A DNA stretch of 64,000 bases, from contig NZ_CP094526.1 of the NCBI RefSeq assembly GCF_029910095.1, positions 806,001 through 870,000 on the forward strand, given 5' to 3'. The stretch is from Bradyrhizobium sp. ISRA464 (lineage in GTDB: Bacteria; Pseudomonadota; Alphaproteobacteria; Rhizobiales; Xanthobacteraceae). The notes beneath the pieces are model-generated. The model ran no database searches, was not told the DNA's origin, and was given only the letters and a program-made list of their open reading frames with translations. The position numbers and the translations under genes were made by a program. Below are positions 53,519 to 62,911 of this stretch, piece by piece. Within the stretch, counting starts at the first letter, position 1. Each line of letters starts with the position of its first letter.

Positions 53519-54253
53519 ATGCAACCGACCCCCGATTTCAATCCCGCTCACCAGGTCCGCTCGCTGCTTCGACGCAGCCGCCAGGGGGCGCTCGCCACAC
53601 TGATGGCCGGCAGCGGCGATCCCTATTGCTCGCTGGTCAATCTGGCGGCCCATCCGGACGGCTCGCCGATCCTGCTGATCTCGCGCCTAGCGCTGCATAC
53701 GAAGAACATCCTGGCCGATGGCAGGGTCTCGCTCATGCTGGATGAGCGCGCCGAAGGAGATCCGCTGGAAGGGGCGCGGATCATGCTGGCGGGTCGGGCG
53801 GAGGAGGCCGCCGCGGTTGAGACACCGCTGCTGCGCCGGCGCTATCTTGGCGCCCATCCCTCCGCCGAAGCTTTTGTAGACTTTAAGGATTTTGCATTCT
53901 TTCGGATCCGGCCCAGCGGCGCCCATCTGGTCGCCGGATTTGGCCGGATCATCGATCTGAAGCCGGGGCAGTTTCTGACCGATCTGAGCGACGCTGCGCC
54001 CCTGCTGGAGGCAGAGGCGGGCGCGGTGGCGCACATGAATGAAGATCACCGCGAGGCGATGAATCTCTACGCCACGCGCCTGCTTGGGGCAGAGAGCGCG
54101 GATTGGATCTGCACCGGCTGCGATCCCGATGGCATGGACATGCAGGCGGACCGCAAGACGCTGCGGCTCGACTTCTCCGAAAGGGTTACGACCAGTGCGG
54201 AATTGCGCAAGATGCTGGTCCGCCTCGCCGGCGAGGCGCGCGCCAAGGGATAG
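53519..54253 (+). CDS. HugZ-family heme oxygenase-like/PPOX-fold protein
   Basis: Protein of 244 residues. The N-terminal pyridoxamine-5'-phosphate-oxidase split-barrel fold is QGALATLMAGSGDPYCSLVN to FFRIRPSGAHLVAGFGRI. The C-terminal DUF2470-type domain is EAGAVAHMNEDHREAMNLYATRLLG. Members include the heme-degrading HugZ enzymes; most relatives are annotated only as flavin or heme binding. No heme-uptake genes are near. ATG 53519 is divergent from chvI. Confidence 0.85.
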   Translation: MQPTPDFNPAHQVRSLLRRSRQGALATLMAGSGDPYCSLVNLAAHPDGSPILLISRLALHTKNILADGRVSLMLDERAEGDPLEGARIMLAGRAEEAAAVETPLLRRRYLGAHPSAEAFVDFKDFAFFRIRPSGAHLVAGFGRIIDLKPGQFLTDLSDAAPLLEAEAGAVAHMNEDHREAMNLYATRLLGAESADWICTGCDPDGMDMQADRKTLRLDFSERVTTSAELRKMLVRLAGEARAKG

Positions 54254-55162
54254 TTCAAAAAGAACAATCCGAACGATTGTCGGCCGACCGAGCCGCGTTG
54301 CCGTCGTCGCGACGAGGCATGGTGTCGCATGGCCGCGGCTCGCTGTGCATTCGTCGAGACCCAGCGCGGCGTCTGGTGATGGGGACCTTTGCCGCGCGCC
54401 TGACAGCGCGATCATCTTGCGCAGGCGGATTGTCACCGCCGACGAACCGAATGCGGTCGAAGAAAATCATGGCGTCACCGCGGGAAGATTCGATCGCGAT
54501 GGGTGGAGCGCTGTAGCGCGCCTGGTTCGCTGATTGCGGTATCATCTACGGCGCTGCGCGGCCTCGCCGCAGACGATGAGATATGTATTGCGGAACCTTT
54601 GCCCCAGTTGTGCATTACAGCAATTCAGCTTCGGCGATGGCTCGTTGGCCTTGATCGAAGTTGCGCGACTGAAGCTCGGTGCCGATCAGGTGGTGCTGCC
54701 CCGTGCAACACGATAGTGGGCGACATGCGCGACGCAGCGGCGTTGCGTCAGGTCCTGCCGAAGCAACTCAACGACGTATCATCGCCGCGAAATGCATACC
54801 CGGCATTCTCGGTACTCTTGGCGTTGATCGGAGCGGGCGCGCTCCACGCACTGGCACCATTTGTGCATCGCAGTGCCATGGTTTCGGGGAAAACCGCGAT
54901 CAAACCTCGCGCGACTCCCGTGAAATAGACAGGAAAACGAAAGCGAAGCGAAACAGTCCCGCGCTGCGGTATATGCGTCAAATGATCTGCCTGCCTTGGA
55001 ATAAACCAAAACCCGGTCGACTAGCTTGGCAAGCCCGGCGATCCCCACTATTAGGTCGCCGGACCGGAGCCGGAAGGCTATATTCAACAGGCGGTCACCG
55101 CGGCGGGGCGCGATTGGCGACATTCGCGCGAACAAGGATACGCGGGTTCGAGGAGGTTCTTC
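54254..55162. other. Long intergenic region upstream of pckA
   Basis: 909 bp without a supported gene. Candidate open frames of up to 168 codons exist on both strands but overlap each other in conflicting phases and show no domain. The last 150 bp should contain the pckA promoter; GGAGG at 55150-55156 is its ribosome site. ChvI-type sites are plausible near pckA in rhizobia but were not identified. Confidence 0.5.
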
Positions 55163-56779
55163 GTGCAAGAGACGGGCGTGCATAACGGTGCCTTCGGCGC
55201 CGACAAATTCGGCTTAAAAAATCTCAAGGGCGTTCACTGGAACTACGGTGCGCCCCAGCTCTATGAGCACGCACTGCGCAACAATGAAGCGGTGCTATCG
55301 GCCGATGGCGCGCTCTGCGCGGACACCGGCGTGTTCACTGGCCGCAGTCCGAAGGACAAGTTCACGGTCCGCGACGGCCTCACCGACAAGAGCATGTGGT
55401 GGGCTGGCAACCAGTCGATCACGTCGGAGCAGTTCGCTGCGCTCTATGCCGACTTCCTCAAGCACGCCGAAGGCATGACGCTGTTCGCGCAGGATCTCTA
55501 TGGCGGCGCCGATGCCAAACATCGCATCAAGACGCGCGTCTTCACCGAGCTTGCCTGGCATTCGCTGTTCATCCGCACGCTCTTGATCCGTCCCGAGACG
55601 TCGGAGCTTGCGAGCTTCGTTCCCGAACTCACGATCATCGATCTGCCGAGCTTCCGCGCCGATCCGAAACGTCATGGCGTGCGCTCGGAGAACGTCGTCG
55701 CCATCGATTTCGCCCGCAAGATCGTCCTGATCGGCGGCTCGCAATATGCCGGCGAAATGAAGAAGAGCGTGTTCACCACGCTGAACTACTATTTGCCCGA
55801 GAAGGGCGTGATGCCGATGCACTGCTCAGCCAATGTCGGCCCCGACGGCGACACCGCGATCTTCTTCGGCCTCTCCGGCACCGGCAAGACCACGCTCTCC
55901 GCCGATCCGAAGCGCACGCTGATCGGCGATGACGAGCATGGCTGGAGCGAGGACGGCGTCTTCAATTTCGAAGGCGGCTGCTACGCCAAATGCATCAAGC
56001 TGTCCGGCGAAGCCGAGCCCGAGATCTATGCCGCCAGCAAGCGCTTCGGCGCCGTGCTGGAAAACGTCGTGCTCGGTGAAAAGGACCGCGTGCCCGATTT
56101 CGACGACGGCTCCAAGACGGAGAACACCCGCTCGGCCTATCCGCTCGACTTCATTCCGAACGCTTCGCGCACCGGCTGCGCGCCGCATCCGAAGAACGTA
56201 GTGATGCTGGCCGCCGACGCCTTCGGCGTGATGCCGCCGATCGCCAAGCTGACGCCGGCGCAGGCGATGTATCACTTCCTGTCCGGCTACACCGCGAAGG
56301 TCGCCGGCACCGAGCGCGGTCTCGGCAACGAGCCGCAGCCGGAATTCTCCACCTGCTTCGGCTCGCCGTTCCTGCCGCGCGATCCGTCCGTGTACGGCAA
56401 CATGCTGCGCGAGCTGATCGCCAAGCACAATGTCGATTGCTGGCTGGTCAACACCGGCTGGACCGGCGGCAAGTACGGCACCGGCCGCCGCATGCCGATC
56501 AAGGTGACGCGTGCGTTGCTGACTGCCGCGTTGAACGGCAGCCTGCGCAACGCCGATTTCCGCACCGACCGGTATTTCGGCTTCGCGGTGCCGACCTCGC
56601 TGCCAGGTGTCGAGCCGCACATCCTCGATCCGATCAAGACCTGGGCCGACAAGGCCGAGTTCGACAAGACCGCGCGAGCGCTGGTCGGCATGTTCCAGAA
56701 GAACTTCGCCAAGTTCGAGAGCCAGGTCGACGCCGAAGTCCGCGCCGCCGCGCCGGAAGTGAAGCTGGCGGCGGAGTAA
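55163..56779 (+). CDS. pckA: Phosphoenolpyruvate carboxykinase (ATP)
   Basis: Protein of 538 residues. [10 protein letters not shown], the ATP loop [22 protein letters not shown], the [11 protein letters not shown] metal-binding region and [15 protein letters not shown] are all as in ATP-dependent PckA. It catalyses oxaloacetate to PEP, the entry step of gluconeogenesis, and is important during growth on dicarboxylates. The start is GTG 55163 with GGAGG upstream. A clear intrinsic terminator follows at 56807. Its closeness to chvI-chvG-hprK is typical of the group and suggests shared carbon control. Confidence 0.97.
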   Translation: MQETGVHNGAFGADKFGLKNLKGVHWNYGAPQLYEHALRNNEAVLSADGALCADTGVFTGRSPKDKFTVRDGLTDKSMWWAGNQSITSEQFAALYADFLKHAEGMTLFAQDLYGGADAKHRIKTRVFTELAWHSLFIRTLLIRPETSELASFVPELTIIDLPSFRADPKRHGVRSENVVAIDFARKIVLIGGSQYAGEMKKSVFTTLNYYLPEKGVMPMHCSANVGPDGDTAIFFGLSGTGKTTLSADPKRTLIGDDEHGWSEDGVFNFEGGCYAKCIKLSGEAEPEIYAASKRFGAVLENVVLGEKDRVPDFDDGSKTENTRSAYPLDFIPNASRTGCAPHPKNVVMLAADAFGVMPPIAKLTPAQAMYHFLSGYTAKVAGTERGLGNEPQPEFSTCFGSPFLPRDPSVYGNMLRELIAKHNVDCWLVNTGWTGGKYGTGRRMPIKVTRALLTAALNGSLRNADFRTDRYFGFAVPTSLPGVEPHILDPIKTWADKAEFDKTARALVGMFQKNFAKFESQVDAEVRAAAPEVKLAAE

Positions 56780-56806
56780 AACCGCGCGCACCGGTCTCGC
56801 GATTTG

Positions 56807-56833
56807 AAAAGGCGGCCTTCAAGGCCGCCTTTT
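56807..56833 (+). terminator. Rho-independent terminator of pckA
   Basis: AAAAGGCGGCCTT (56807-56819) and AAGGCCGCCTTTT (56821-56833) are perfect inverted arms; the GC stem is followed by TTTTCTGTT. It lies 28 bp after the pckA stop. The A/T flanks make it potentially bidirectional. Confidence 0.92.
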
Positions 56834-56878
56834 CTGTTGTGATTCTCTGCTGCGCGCAGCGCACCGATGTCTTGCTCC

Positions 56879-56980
56879 GTCATCCTGAGGAGCGCGTAGC
56901 GCGTCGCGAAGGATGAACGGCCCGGCTGGTGGCCGTCGACCCTTCGATACGCGCGCAAGTGCGCGCTCCTCAGGGTGACG
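56879..56980. repeat. Large imperfect palindromic intergenic repeat
   Basis: CGTCATCCTGAGGAGCGCG at the left and GCGCTCCTCAGGGTGACG at the right pair with few mismatches, and inner arms (CGAAGGATGAACGGCC, GGCCGTCGACCCTTCG) extend the hairpin to about 100 nt. It lies between convergent pckA and the arginase gene. This is a dispersed REP/BIME-type repeat in this group, recognised from memory. Confidence 0.75.
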
Positions 56981-57010
56981 GAGCGGAAGTCGTGTGCGTT
57001 TCGCCACTCG

Positions 57011-57988
57011 CTATTCACCCATCTCCGGCAACACCGCGTTGCTCGGCGTCTGGCGGTCGGTGATCTGCAGGCCGAACAGGCTGCCGATCAATTCGACCGC
57101 GACGCGCGCGGTGCGGCCGCGCTCGTCGAGGAACGGATTGAGCTCGACGATGTCGAGCGAGCGCACCAGGCCGGAATCGTGCAGCAGCTCCATGATCAGA
57201 TGCGCCTCGCGATAGGTCGCGCCGCCCGGCACCGTGGTGCCGACGCCGGGCGCCACCGCCGGATCGAGGAAGTCGACATCGAAGGAGACATGCAGCACGC
57301 CGTTTTTCGCCCTGACGCGCTCGATCACGCGGCGGGTCAGCACGGCGACGCCGAACTCGTCGATCTGGCGCATGTCGGCGATCGACACGTTCCGCTGCCG
57401 CAGCAATTTGCGCTCCAGCGGATCGACCGACCGCGTGCCGATCAGGTCGAGCTGATCGGGCGGTATCGAGGCGCGCGGCAGCCCGCCGAGCAGGTTGTCG
57501 AGGCCGTCCTCGCCGCACAGGAAGGCCGCCGACATGCCGTGCATGTTGCCCGTGATGGTGGTGGCCGGCGTGTTGTAGTCGGCATGCGCGTCAACCCACA
57601 GCGCGAACAGCGGCCGGCCCTTCTCCTGCCAGTAGCGCGCGACGCCATTGATCGACCCCATCGACAATGAGTGATCGCCGCCCATGAAGATCGGGATCGC
57701 GCCGGAATGCGCCAGCCAGTAGGCGCGCTCGGAGAGCGCGCGGGTCCAGGTCTTCACCTCGTCGTAGAATTTGGTGTTTGCCGGCACCGGGCCGTCGGCG
57801 ACGACAGCCGGGATCGCCAGGTTGCCGTGGTCGTCAACGGAAAAGCCCAGCTGCTCGAGCAGGCGCGCGATCCCTGCCGTGCGCAGCGCATCCGGTCCCA
57901 TCAGCGGACCGGCCTGCGCCGCGCCGATCTCGATGGGAACGCCAAGCAGCGCGATGCGCGAGGGTCTGGACGTGTCGGCTTCGGACAT
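57011..57988 (-). CDS. rocF: Arginase
   Basis: Ureohydrolase of 325 residues with the binuclear Mn site: GGDHSLSMG (His), VDAHADYNTP (Asp-His-Asp) and SFDVDFLDPAVAPG (two Asp). It hydrolyses L-arginine to ornithine and urea. The IPIFMGGDH and NPFLDERGRTA segments match arginases rather than agmatinases. ATG 57988 is used; the longer frame upstream has no similarity. No ornithine cyclodeaminase or regulator is adjacent, so it is probably monocistronic. Confidence 0.93.
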   Translation of the reverse strand: MSEADTSRPSRIALLGVPIEIGAAQAGPLMGPDALRTAGIARLLEQLGFSVDDHGNLAIPAVVADGPVPANTKFYDEVKTWTRALSERAYWLAHSGAIPIFMGGDHSLSMGSINGVARYWQEKGRPLFALWVDAHADYNTPATTITGNMHGMSAAFLCGEDGLDNLLGGLPRASIPPDQLDLIGTRSVDPLERKLLRQRNVSIADMRQIDEFGVAVLTRRVIERVRAKNGVLHVSFDVDFLDPAVAPGVGTTVPGGATYREAHLIMELLHDSGLVRSLDIVELNPFLDERGRTARVAVELIGSLFGLQITDRQTPSNAVLPEMGE

Positions 57989-58099
57989 GCGGCAATGCTC
58001 CAAAGGCGAGAAACAGAAGCGATGCGCCAATGTTCCCTCAACCCCTGAAATAGGCAATCCGATCGTAACAGACCAATGTGGATATTTGCCTTCGCCTCC

Positions 58100-58172
58100 G
58101 GCTCCGATTGAATCAGAACCGAAGCTGGCATTTCCTCAGGTGAACCGTTGTCCGCTTCGCTCGAAAACGCTT
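58100..58172. repeat. Copy of the dispersed repeat also found at 25.1 kb (inverted)
   Basis: CTCCGATTGAATCAGAACC and GAACCGTTGTCC, then CGCTTCGCTCGAAAACGC lie directly before the thioesterase stop. The same blocks occur in opposite orientation at 25101-25204. Confidence 0.55.
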
Positions 58173-58991
58173 CTAGGCCTTGAAATAAGCGATCTGCGTC
58201 GTGGTGGCGAGCAGGCGGCCGGACGGCGACCACAATTCACCGTGCTGGTCGCCGTAGCTTTTGTGGAAAATCTTGGCGTCCGCGACGGCGAGCACGCGGG
58301 TGGTGTCCTCTGCGTCGAGGTCGGCCGCGTCGACATGGAAATAGGTCGTCAGCGACACCGTGCCGAACGGCACCAGCTCGCGCCGCGCGTGGAAAACGCG
58401 GCCGAAGAAGGCATCCGACATCGACATCAGCGACAGCAAATCGACCTTGCGCGGGGCGCGGTCGGCGATCCAGAGCTTTGAATAGGCGCTCGACGGCTGC
58501 TTCGGTGCGGCGCCGCCGAGCTCCGGTTCGCCCTCGACGAAGCGGAAGTCGTATTGATTGGCCCAGGTCATCGCGAGTTTGGGATAGGACCGCAGCTGCT
58601 CGAACGGCGTGGCGCCGGGAAACGCGGCCGGCTGGTGCGACCATGACGGCCGGCGCTCGGCGAACACGGCGGTCGCCAGCGTTGCGACCTCGCCTCCTCC
58701 CTGGGTCATTTCGACCGACCAATGCTGGCTCGAGCGGTTGGCCTTCACGAGGCGGACGTCGAGATCGAACGTGCCTTCGGCGACCGGCGCGCAATAGTTC
58801 ACGGTGAGCGCCAGCGGATCGCCCGCGCGCTGCGGATGCTGCATCAGCGCCCGCAGGATCGTTGCCGCGGTGCAGCCGCCGAACGGCCCGACGAACGCCC
58901 AGTAATCCGGGCTGGTGCGCCCCTGCCAGCGACTGTCGCCGGCGGTAACTGCGGTGGCTTCATCGAAAAGGTGCGGGGTCTTGGTGAGCAT
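58173..58991 (-). CDS. Acyl-CoA thioesterase-like protein (TesB-type double hotdog)
   Basis: Protein of 272 residues with two hotdog-like halves: GPFGGCTAATILRALMQHPQ and VNYCAPVAEGTFDLDVRLVKANRSSQHWSVEMTQ in the first, and ELVPFGTVSLTTYFHVDAADLD and IFHKSYGDQHGELWSPSGRLL in the second. The last segment, with D/Q and a terminal glycine-rich loop, matches the TesB/4HBT_3 family. The substrate is unknown. ATG 58991 with no strong ribosome site is used; upstream sequence is repeat DNA, so earlier starts are excluded. Confidence 0.82.
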   Translation of the reverse strand: MLTKTPHLFDEATAVTAGDSRWQGRTSPDYWAFVGPFGGCTAATILRALMQHPQRAGDPLALTVNYCAPVAEGTFDLDVRLVKANRSSQHWSVEMTQGGGEVATLATAVFAERRPSWSHQPAAFPGATPFEQLRSYPKLAMTWANQYDFRFVEGEPELGGAAPKQPSSAYSKLWIADRAPRKVDLLSLMSMSDAFFGRVFHARRELVPFGTVSLTTYFHVDAADLDAEDTTRVLAVADAKIFHKSYGDQHGELWSPSGRLLATTTQIAYFKA

Positions 58992-59021
58992 ACGAGTCCT
59001 TAATCGCAGACGTCCGTCTCT

Positions 59022-59133
59022 GTCATTGCGAGCGAAGCGAAGCAATCCATGCTTCAACAAGCGGAGGCATGGATTGCTTCGTCGCTTCAGCGCAAAATAC
59101 TCCGCAATTTTGTCGCGAGCTCCTCGCAATGAC
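59022..59133. repeat. Nested palindromic repeat (ATTGCGAG family, full copy)
   Basis: Outer arms GTCATTGCGAG (59022-59032) and CTCGCAATGAC (59123-59133) and inner arms GAAGCAATCCATGC (59039-59052) and GCATGGATTGCTTC (59067-59080) are perfect. Shorter relatives lie at 23868-23935 and 43216-43240. It is between thioesterase and glgP genes. Confidence 0.8.
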
Positions 59134-59206
59134 GCGCAACATCAGTACCTCGGCAAGCGCGCCGAACTCAATGACGTTGGACGTAATCGATTTCCGTGCC
59201 CCGGGA

Positions 59207-61717
59207 TTATCCCTTGGCCTCGCGCTGAGTCCCGATCTGTGGCGGCGCGCTCGGGTGCACCGGCACGTGCCAGATGTCCTCGGCATATTCGCGGATGGTG
59301 CGGTCGGAGGAGAACCAGGCCATCCGCGCGACATTGAGGATCGAGGCGCGGGTCCAGGCCGGGATCACCTGCCAGCGCGCGTCGATGCCGCGTTGCGCGT
59401 TGTAGTAGGAATCGAAATCGGCCGAGACCATGTAGTGGTCGAGATAACGCAGCGCGTGGCCGATCGAGGCGAAGCGGGCGGGATCGCCGGGCGAGAACTC
59501 GCCGCTCTCGATGGCGCGGATCGCGCGCTCCAGCCGCGGCGATTTGCGGATCACGTCGCCAGCGTCCAGTCCCTGCTTGCGGCGGACCATGACGTCGCCG
59601 GCCTCCATGCCGAAGATCGCGATGTTCTCCGGCCCGACCCAGTCGCGGATCTCGATATTGGCGCCGTCGAGCGTGCCGATCGTCAGCGCGCCGTTCAGCG
59701 CGAGCTTCATGTTGCCGGTGCCGGAGGCCTCCATGCCCGCGGTCGAGATCTGCTCGGAGAGATCGGCGGCCGGGATGATCACCTCGGCGAGGCTGACATT
59801 GTAGTCGGCGAGGAAGGCGACCTTCAGCTTGCCGCCGAGTGAAGCGTCGTTGTTGACGATCTCGGCGACGTCGTTAATCAGCTTGATGATCAGCTTGGCG
59901 TAACGATAGCTCGCCGCCGCCTTGCCGGCGAAGATCTTCACGCGCGGCACCCAGTCGCGCTGCGGCTCATCCTTCATCGCGTGGTAGAGCGCGACCGTCT
60001 CCAGGATGTTGAGCAGCTGCCGCTTGTATTCGTGGATGCGCTTGATTTGTACGTCGAACAGCGCCGACGGATCGACCTTGATGTTGTTGCGCTCTCCGAT
60101 CAGCCGCGCCAGCGCCAGCTTGTTGTGGTGCTTGACGTCGCGGAACGACGTCTGGAACTCGAGATCGCTTGAGTGGCTCTCGAGCCGTTCGAGCAGCGAG
60201 AAGTCGTCAAGCACGGCCTCGCCGCAGGTCTCGCGCAACAGCGCGGTCAGCCTCGGATTGGCCAGCATCAGCCAGCGGCGGAAGGTGATGCCGTTGGTCT
60301 TGTTGGTGATGCGCTGGGGATAGAGATGATGGAGATCGTGGAACACGGTCTCCTTCATCAGGTCGGAATGCATCGCCGAGACGCCGTTGATGCGATGCGA
60401 ACCGACGAAGGCGAGCTGGCCCATCCGCACGCGGCGGCCGCTCTTCTCGTCGATCAGGGACACCGAGGCGCGATATTCGATGTCGCCGGGGCAACGCTCA
60501 TCGGCGAGCGCGAGATGCTGCACGTTGATCCGGTAGATGATCTCGAGATGCCGCGGCAACAGCCGTTCAAACAGCTCGACGGGCCAGGTCTCCAGCGCCT
60601 CCGGCAGCAGCGTGTGGTTGGTATAGGACAGCGTGGCGACGGTGATCTTCCAGGCCTCGTCCCAGCGGAAATTGTTCAGGTCGACCAGGATGCGCATCAG
60701 CTCCGCGACGGCGAGGCTCGGATGGGTGTCGTTGAGCTGCACCGCGGCCTTCTGCGCGAGATTGCGCAAGCCGCCGTCGGATGCGAGATGCCGCTTCACG
60801 AGATCCTGCAGCGAGGCCGAGACGAAGAAATATTCCTGCCGCAGCCTGAGCTCACGCCCCGCAGCGCTTTCGTCGTTCGGATAGAGGAACTTGCAGATCG
60901 CTTCCGCGCGCGCCTGCTCGGCGCTCGCGGACACGTAGTCGCCGGTGTTGAAGACGTCGAGCTCAAGCGGGTCGGGCGCGTGCGCCGACCACAGGCGCAG
61001 CGCGTTGACGTGCTCGCCGCGCCAGCCGACGATCGGCGTGTCGTAGGCCATCGCCTCGACCGTCTCCGTCGGGTGCCAGGTGGCGCGATCGCGGCCGCGT
61101 TCGTCGACATGCTCGACATGACCGCCGAAATGAACGTTGTAGACCACCTCCGGCCGCTGGAACTCCCAAGGATTGCCGAAGGCGAGCCATTCGTCGGGAT
61201 ATTCCTGCTGCCAGCCGTGGTTGATGATCTGGCGGAACAGGCCGAAATCGTAGCGGATGCCGTAGCCGGTGGCGGGGATTGCAAGCGTCGCCATGCTCTC
61301 CATGAAGCATGCGGCGAGGCGGCCCAGGCCGCCATTGCCGAGCGCGGCGTCCGGCTCGCATTTGCGCAAGTCCGAGAGGTCGACGCCGAGATCGCCAAGC
61401 GCGGCCTCGAACAGCGGCAACAGACCCATATTGTTCAGCGCGTCGGTGAACAGGCGGCCAATCAGGAACTCGAGCGAGAGATAATAGACGCGCTTGGCGC
61501 CGGCGTCGTAGCTCTCCTTCTCGGCGCTCAGCCAGCGATGCACGATGCGGTCGCGCAGTGCCAGCGCCGCGGCCTTGTACCAGTCGCGCCTGGTCGCCGC
61601 GTTGGCGTCCTTGCCGATCGCAAGCCGGAGCTTGGCGAGAATCGCGCTCTTGATTTCGGCCAATGCCAGTTCGTCGACCGGCTGATTCAGTGCCGGGTAG
61701 TTTGTTTGTTCCTGCAA
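59207..61717 (-). CDS. glgP: Glycogen/starch/alpha-glucan phosphorylase
   Basis: GT35 phosphorylase of 836 residues. N-terminal VYYLSLEFLIGRLFTDALNN, LGNGGLGRLAACFMESMATL, IRYDFGLFRQ, central THPSLAVAELMRIL and the C-terminal PLP site EASGTGNMKLALNGALTIGTL with the Schiff-base lysine. It releases glucose-1-phosphate from glycogen. The start is TTG 61717 (QEQTNYPALNQPVDELALAE). No glg biosynthesis genes lie next to it inside the window. The length is normal for the family. Confidence 0.96.
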   Translation of the reverse strand: MQEQTNYPALNQPVDELALAEIKSAILAKLRLAIGKDANAATRRDWYKAAALALRDRIVHRWLSAEKESYDAGAKRVYYLSLEFLIGRLFTDALNNMGLLPLFEAALGDLGVDLSDLRKCEPDAALGNGGLGRLAACFMESMATLAIPATGYGIRYDFGLFRQIINHGWQQEYPDEWLAFGNPWEFQRPEVVYNVHFGGHVEHVDERGRDRATWHPTETVEAMAYDTPIVGWRGEHVNALRLWSAHAPDPLELDVFNTGDYVSASAEQARAEAICKFLYPNDESAAGRELRLRQEYFFVSASLQDLVKRHLASDGGLRNLAQKAAVQLNDTHPSLAVAELMRILVDLNNFRWDEAWKITVATLSYTNHTLLPEALETWPVELFERLLPRHLEIIYRINVQHLALADERCPGDIEYRASVSLIDEKSGRRVRMGQLAFVGSHRINGVSAMHSDLMKETVFHDLHHLYPQRITNKTNGITFRRWLMLANPRLTALLRETCGEAVLDDFSLLERLESHSSDLEFQTSFRDVKHHNKLALARLIGERNNIKVDPSALFDVQIKRIHEYKRQLLNILETVALYHAMKDEPQRDWVPRVKIFAGKAAASYRYAKLIIKLINDVAEIVNNDASLGGKLKVAFLADYNVSLAEVIIPAADLSEQISTAGMEASGTGNMKLALNGALTIGTLDGANIEIRDWVGPENIAIFGMEAGDVMVRRKQGLDAGDVIRKSPRLERAIRAIESGEFSPGDPARFASIGHALRYLDHYMVSADFDSYYNAQRGIDARWQVIPAWTRASILNVARMAWFSSDRTIREYAEDIWHVPVHPSAPPQIGTQREAKG

Positions 61718-62018
61718 CGCGCCAATCCCTGCCGTTCAGACTTCCGGATCATGACGCAATTGCACGCATCATGATCTCATCTCCTTATTCGAGCGTGGTC
61801 GTTTCGGAAACCGGTTCCACTTGCCCCGACCATACCCCAACACAATGATACGCACGTTGCACCGCAATCGAAACCATCGAGAGAGCCTGCCGTGCGCCGC
61901 GCTGCCGTGATTTTATGCAAGGACCGGGCCGATCTGGGAACCCTTCGAACCTGCCATCATCGGTGTTACGATTGGCTTCGAAGCCGACATTTGGCGACAT
62001 TTTAGCGGAGGATGCGCG
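61718..62018. other. Intergenic region with degenerate repeat
   Basis: About 300 bp. GTGGTCG (61795-61801) and CGACCAT (61827-61833) around TTTCGGAAACCGGTTCCACTT look like a degenerate copy of the second hairpin at 47606-47652. No gene is seen. Confidence 0.5.
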
Positions 62019-62252
62019 ATGAGGCTATTGATCGAGATCGCGGCCGCAACCTTGCTCGTGGTCTGCATCAGCGCCACGAGCGCCGCTTACGCCGCAGGCA
62101 AGATCGGCCGCAGCGCCGACGGACTGAGCTGCCGCTTCAGCGTGACACCGAACGCCACCCCGGCCGCCCGCTGTGCTGCGATCAAGCGGCAATGCGGCGG
62201 CAAGTTCTACGCGAACGCATGCGGCGACAAACTGCTGTCGGCTGCAAGCTGA
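62019..62252 (+). CDS. Small secreted protein with four cysteines (77 aa)
   Basis: Signal peptide MRLLIEIAAATLLVVCISAT to AAYAAG. The mature 50 residues are basic and contain SCRFSVTPNATPAARCAAIK and QCGGKFYANACGDKLLSAAS, four cysteines that could form two disulfides. AGCGGAGG precedes ATG 62019. A cysteine-stabilised small exported protein of this sort could be a periplasmic inhibitor, toxin or structural peptide, but nothing supports a choice. Confidence 0.65.
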   Translation: MRLLIEIAAATLLVVCISATSAAYAAGKIGRSADGLSCRFSVTPNATPAARCAAIKRQCGGKFYANACGDKLLSAAS

Positions 62253-62548
62253 GCCGCTCGCGCAGGCCGCAAGACGGCTGGTTCATTCGCGCGCGGCGGC
62301 CGGTTCAAACACGCGTTTTTCCAGGTGGCGGCCCGCGCGCCGCGCGCATCGGGAACACCGTGGTGATACGGATTTCCAAGGCTTAACGAGTTCCTTACAA
62401 AATCGACTGCCGCGCGTGGGGCAGGCGCATTTCATACCGAAGCAATTTTTACGGCCGGGCCGCTGACATCGTTCAGCGGCCCTTATTGCTCTTGAAGGGC
62501 GCGCGAGTTGATTGGCTGGGTGCGTGAAGTCCTGTTCCGCTCCAACAT

Positions 62549-62583
62549 CGTCGTCCTGGCGAAAGCCAGGACCCATTACCCCG
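62549..62583 (+). repeat. Left inverted repeat of the GIY-YIG cassette
   Basis: Perfect 35-bp reverse complement of 62912-62946, with an internal 8-bp stem and GAAA loop at 62553-62572, and the tail CCATTACCCCG. Confidence 0.95.
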
Positions 62584-62587
62584 CCCG

Positions 62588-62878
62588 TCAAATGAGGCCC
62601 GACCGGTCGTTCCAGTCGGGATTTTCTGCTTCGATCAATTTGATCTTCCACTCGCGTTTCCAGAACTTCAGTTGCTTCTCACGCGCAATGGCTTCCTGCG
62701 GCGTGGCGAATTCTTCCACATGAACGAGACGGAAGATCTTGTACTTCTGCACGAACCTGGAGCCATGACCTGAACGATGCTGTTCGAGCCGCGTCCGAAG
62801 GTCGTTGGTGACGCCGATGTAGAGCGTTCCGTGATGATGGCTTGCCAAGATGTAGACGTAGTAGCTGCCTGCACTCAT
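62588..62878 (-). CDS. GIY-YIG nuclease family protein (96 aa)
   Basis: Single-domain GIY-YIG nuclease. YYVYILASHHHGTLYIGVTN carries the YVY and YIG motifs 11 residues apart. R28 in NDLRTR, E67 in AIAREKQLKFWK and N86 in EAENPDWND fit the catalytic Arg, Glu and Asn positions, so it should be active as an endonuclease. It has no DNA-binding domain added, like UPF0213/YhbQ-type proteins. ATG 62878 is preferred; GTG 62896 would add MSLSRP. The gene fills the space between the two inverted repeats, suggesting that the repeats are its DNA substrate. Confidence 0.92.
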   Translation of the reverse strand: MSAGSYYVYILASHHHGTLYIGVTNDLRTRLEQHRSGHGSRFVQKYKIFRLVHVEEFATPQEAIAREKQLKFWKREWKIKLIEAENPDWNDRSGLI

Positions 62879-62911
62879 GGGTCGGCTCAAGCTCACAAGA
62901 TGACGACCTGC

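Noticed and set aside
54503..55185. Plus-strand frames of 141-168 codons upstream of pckA
   Set aside because: They overlap each other in different phases, lack domains and run into the pckA start.
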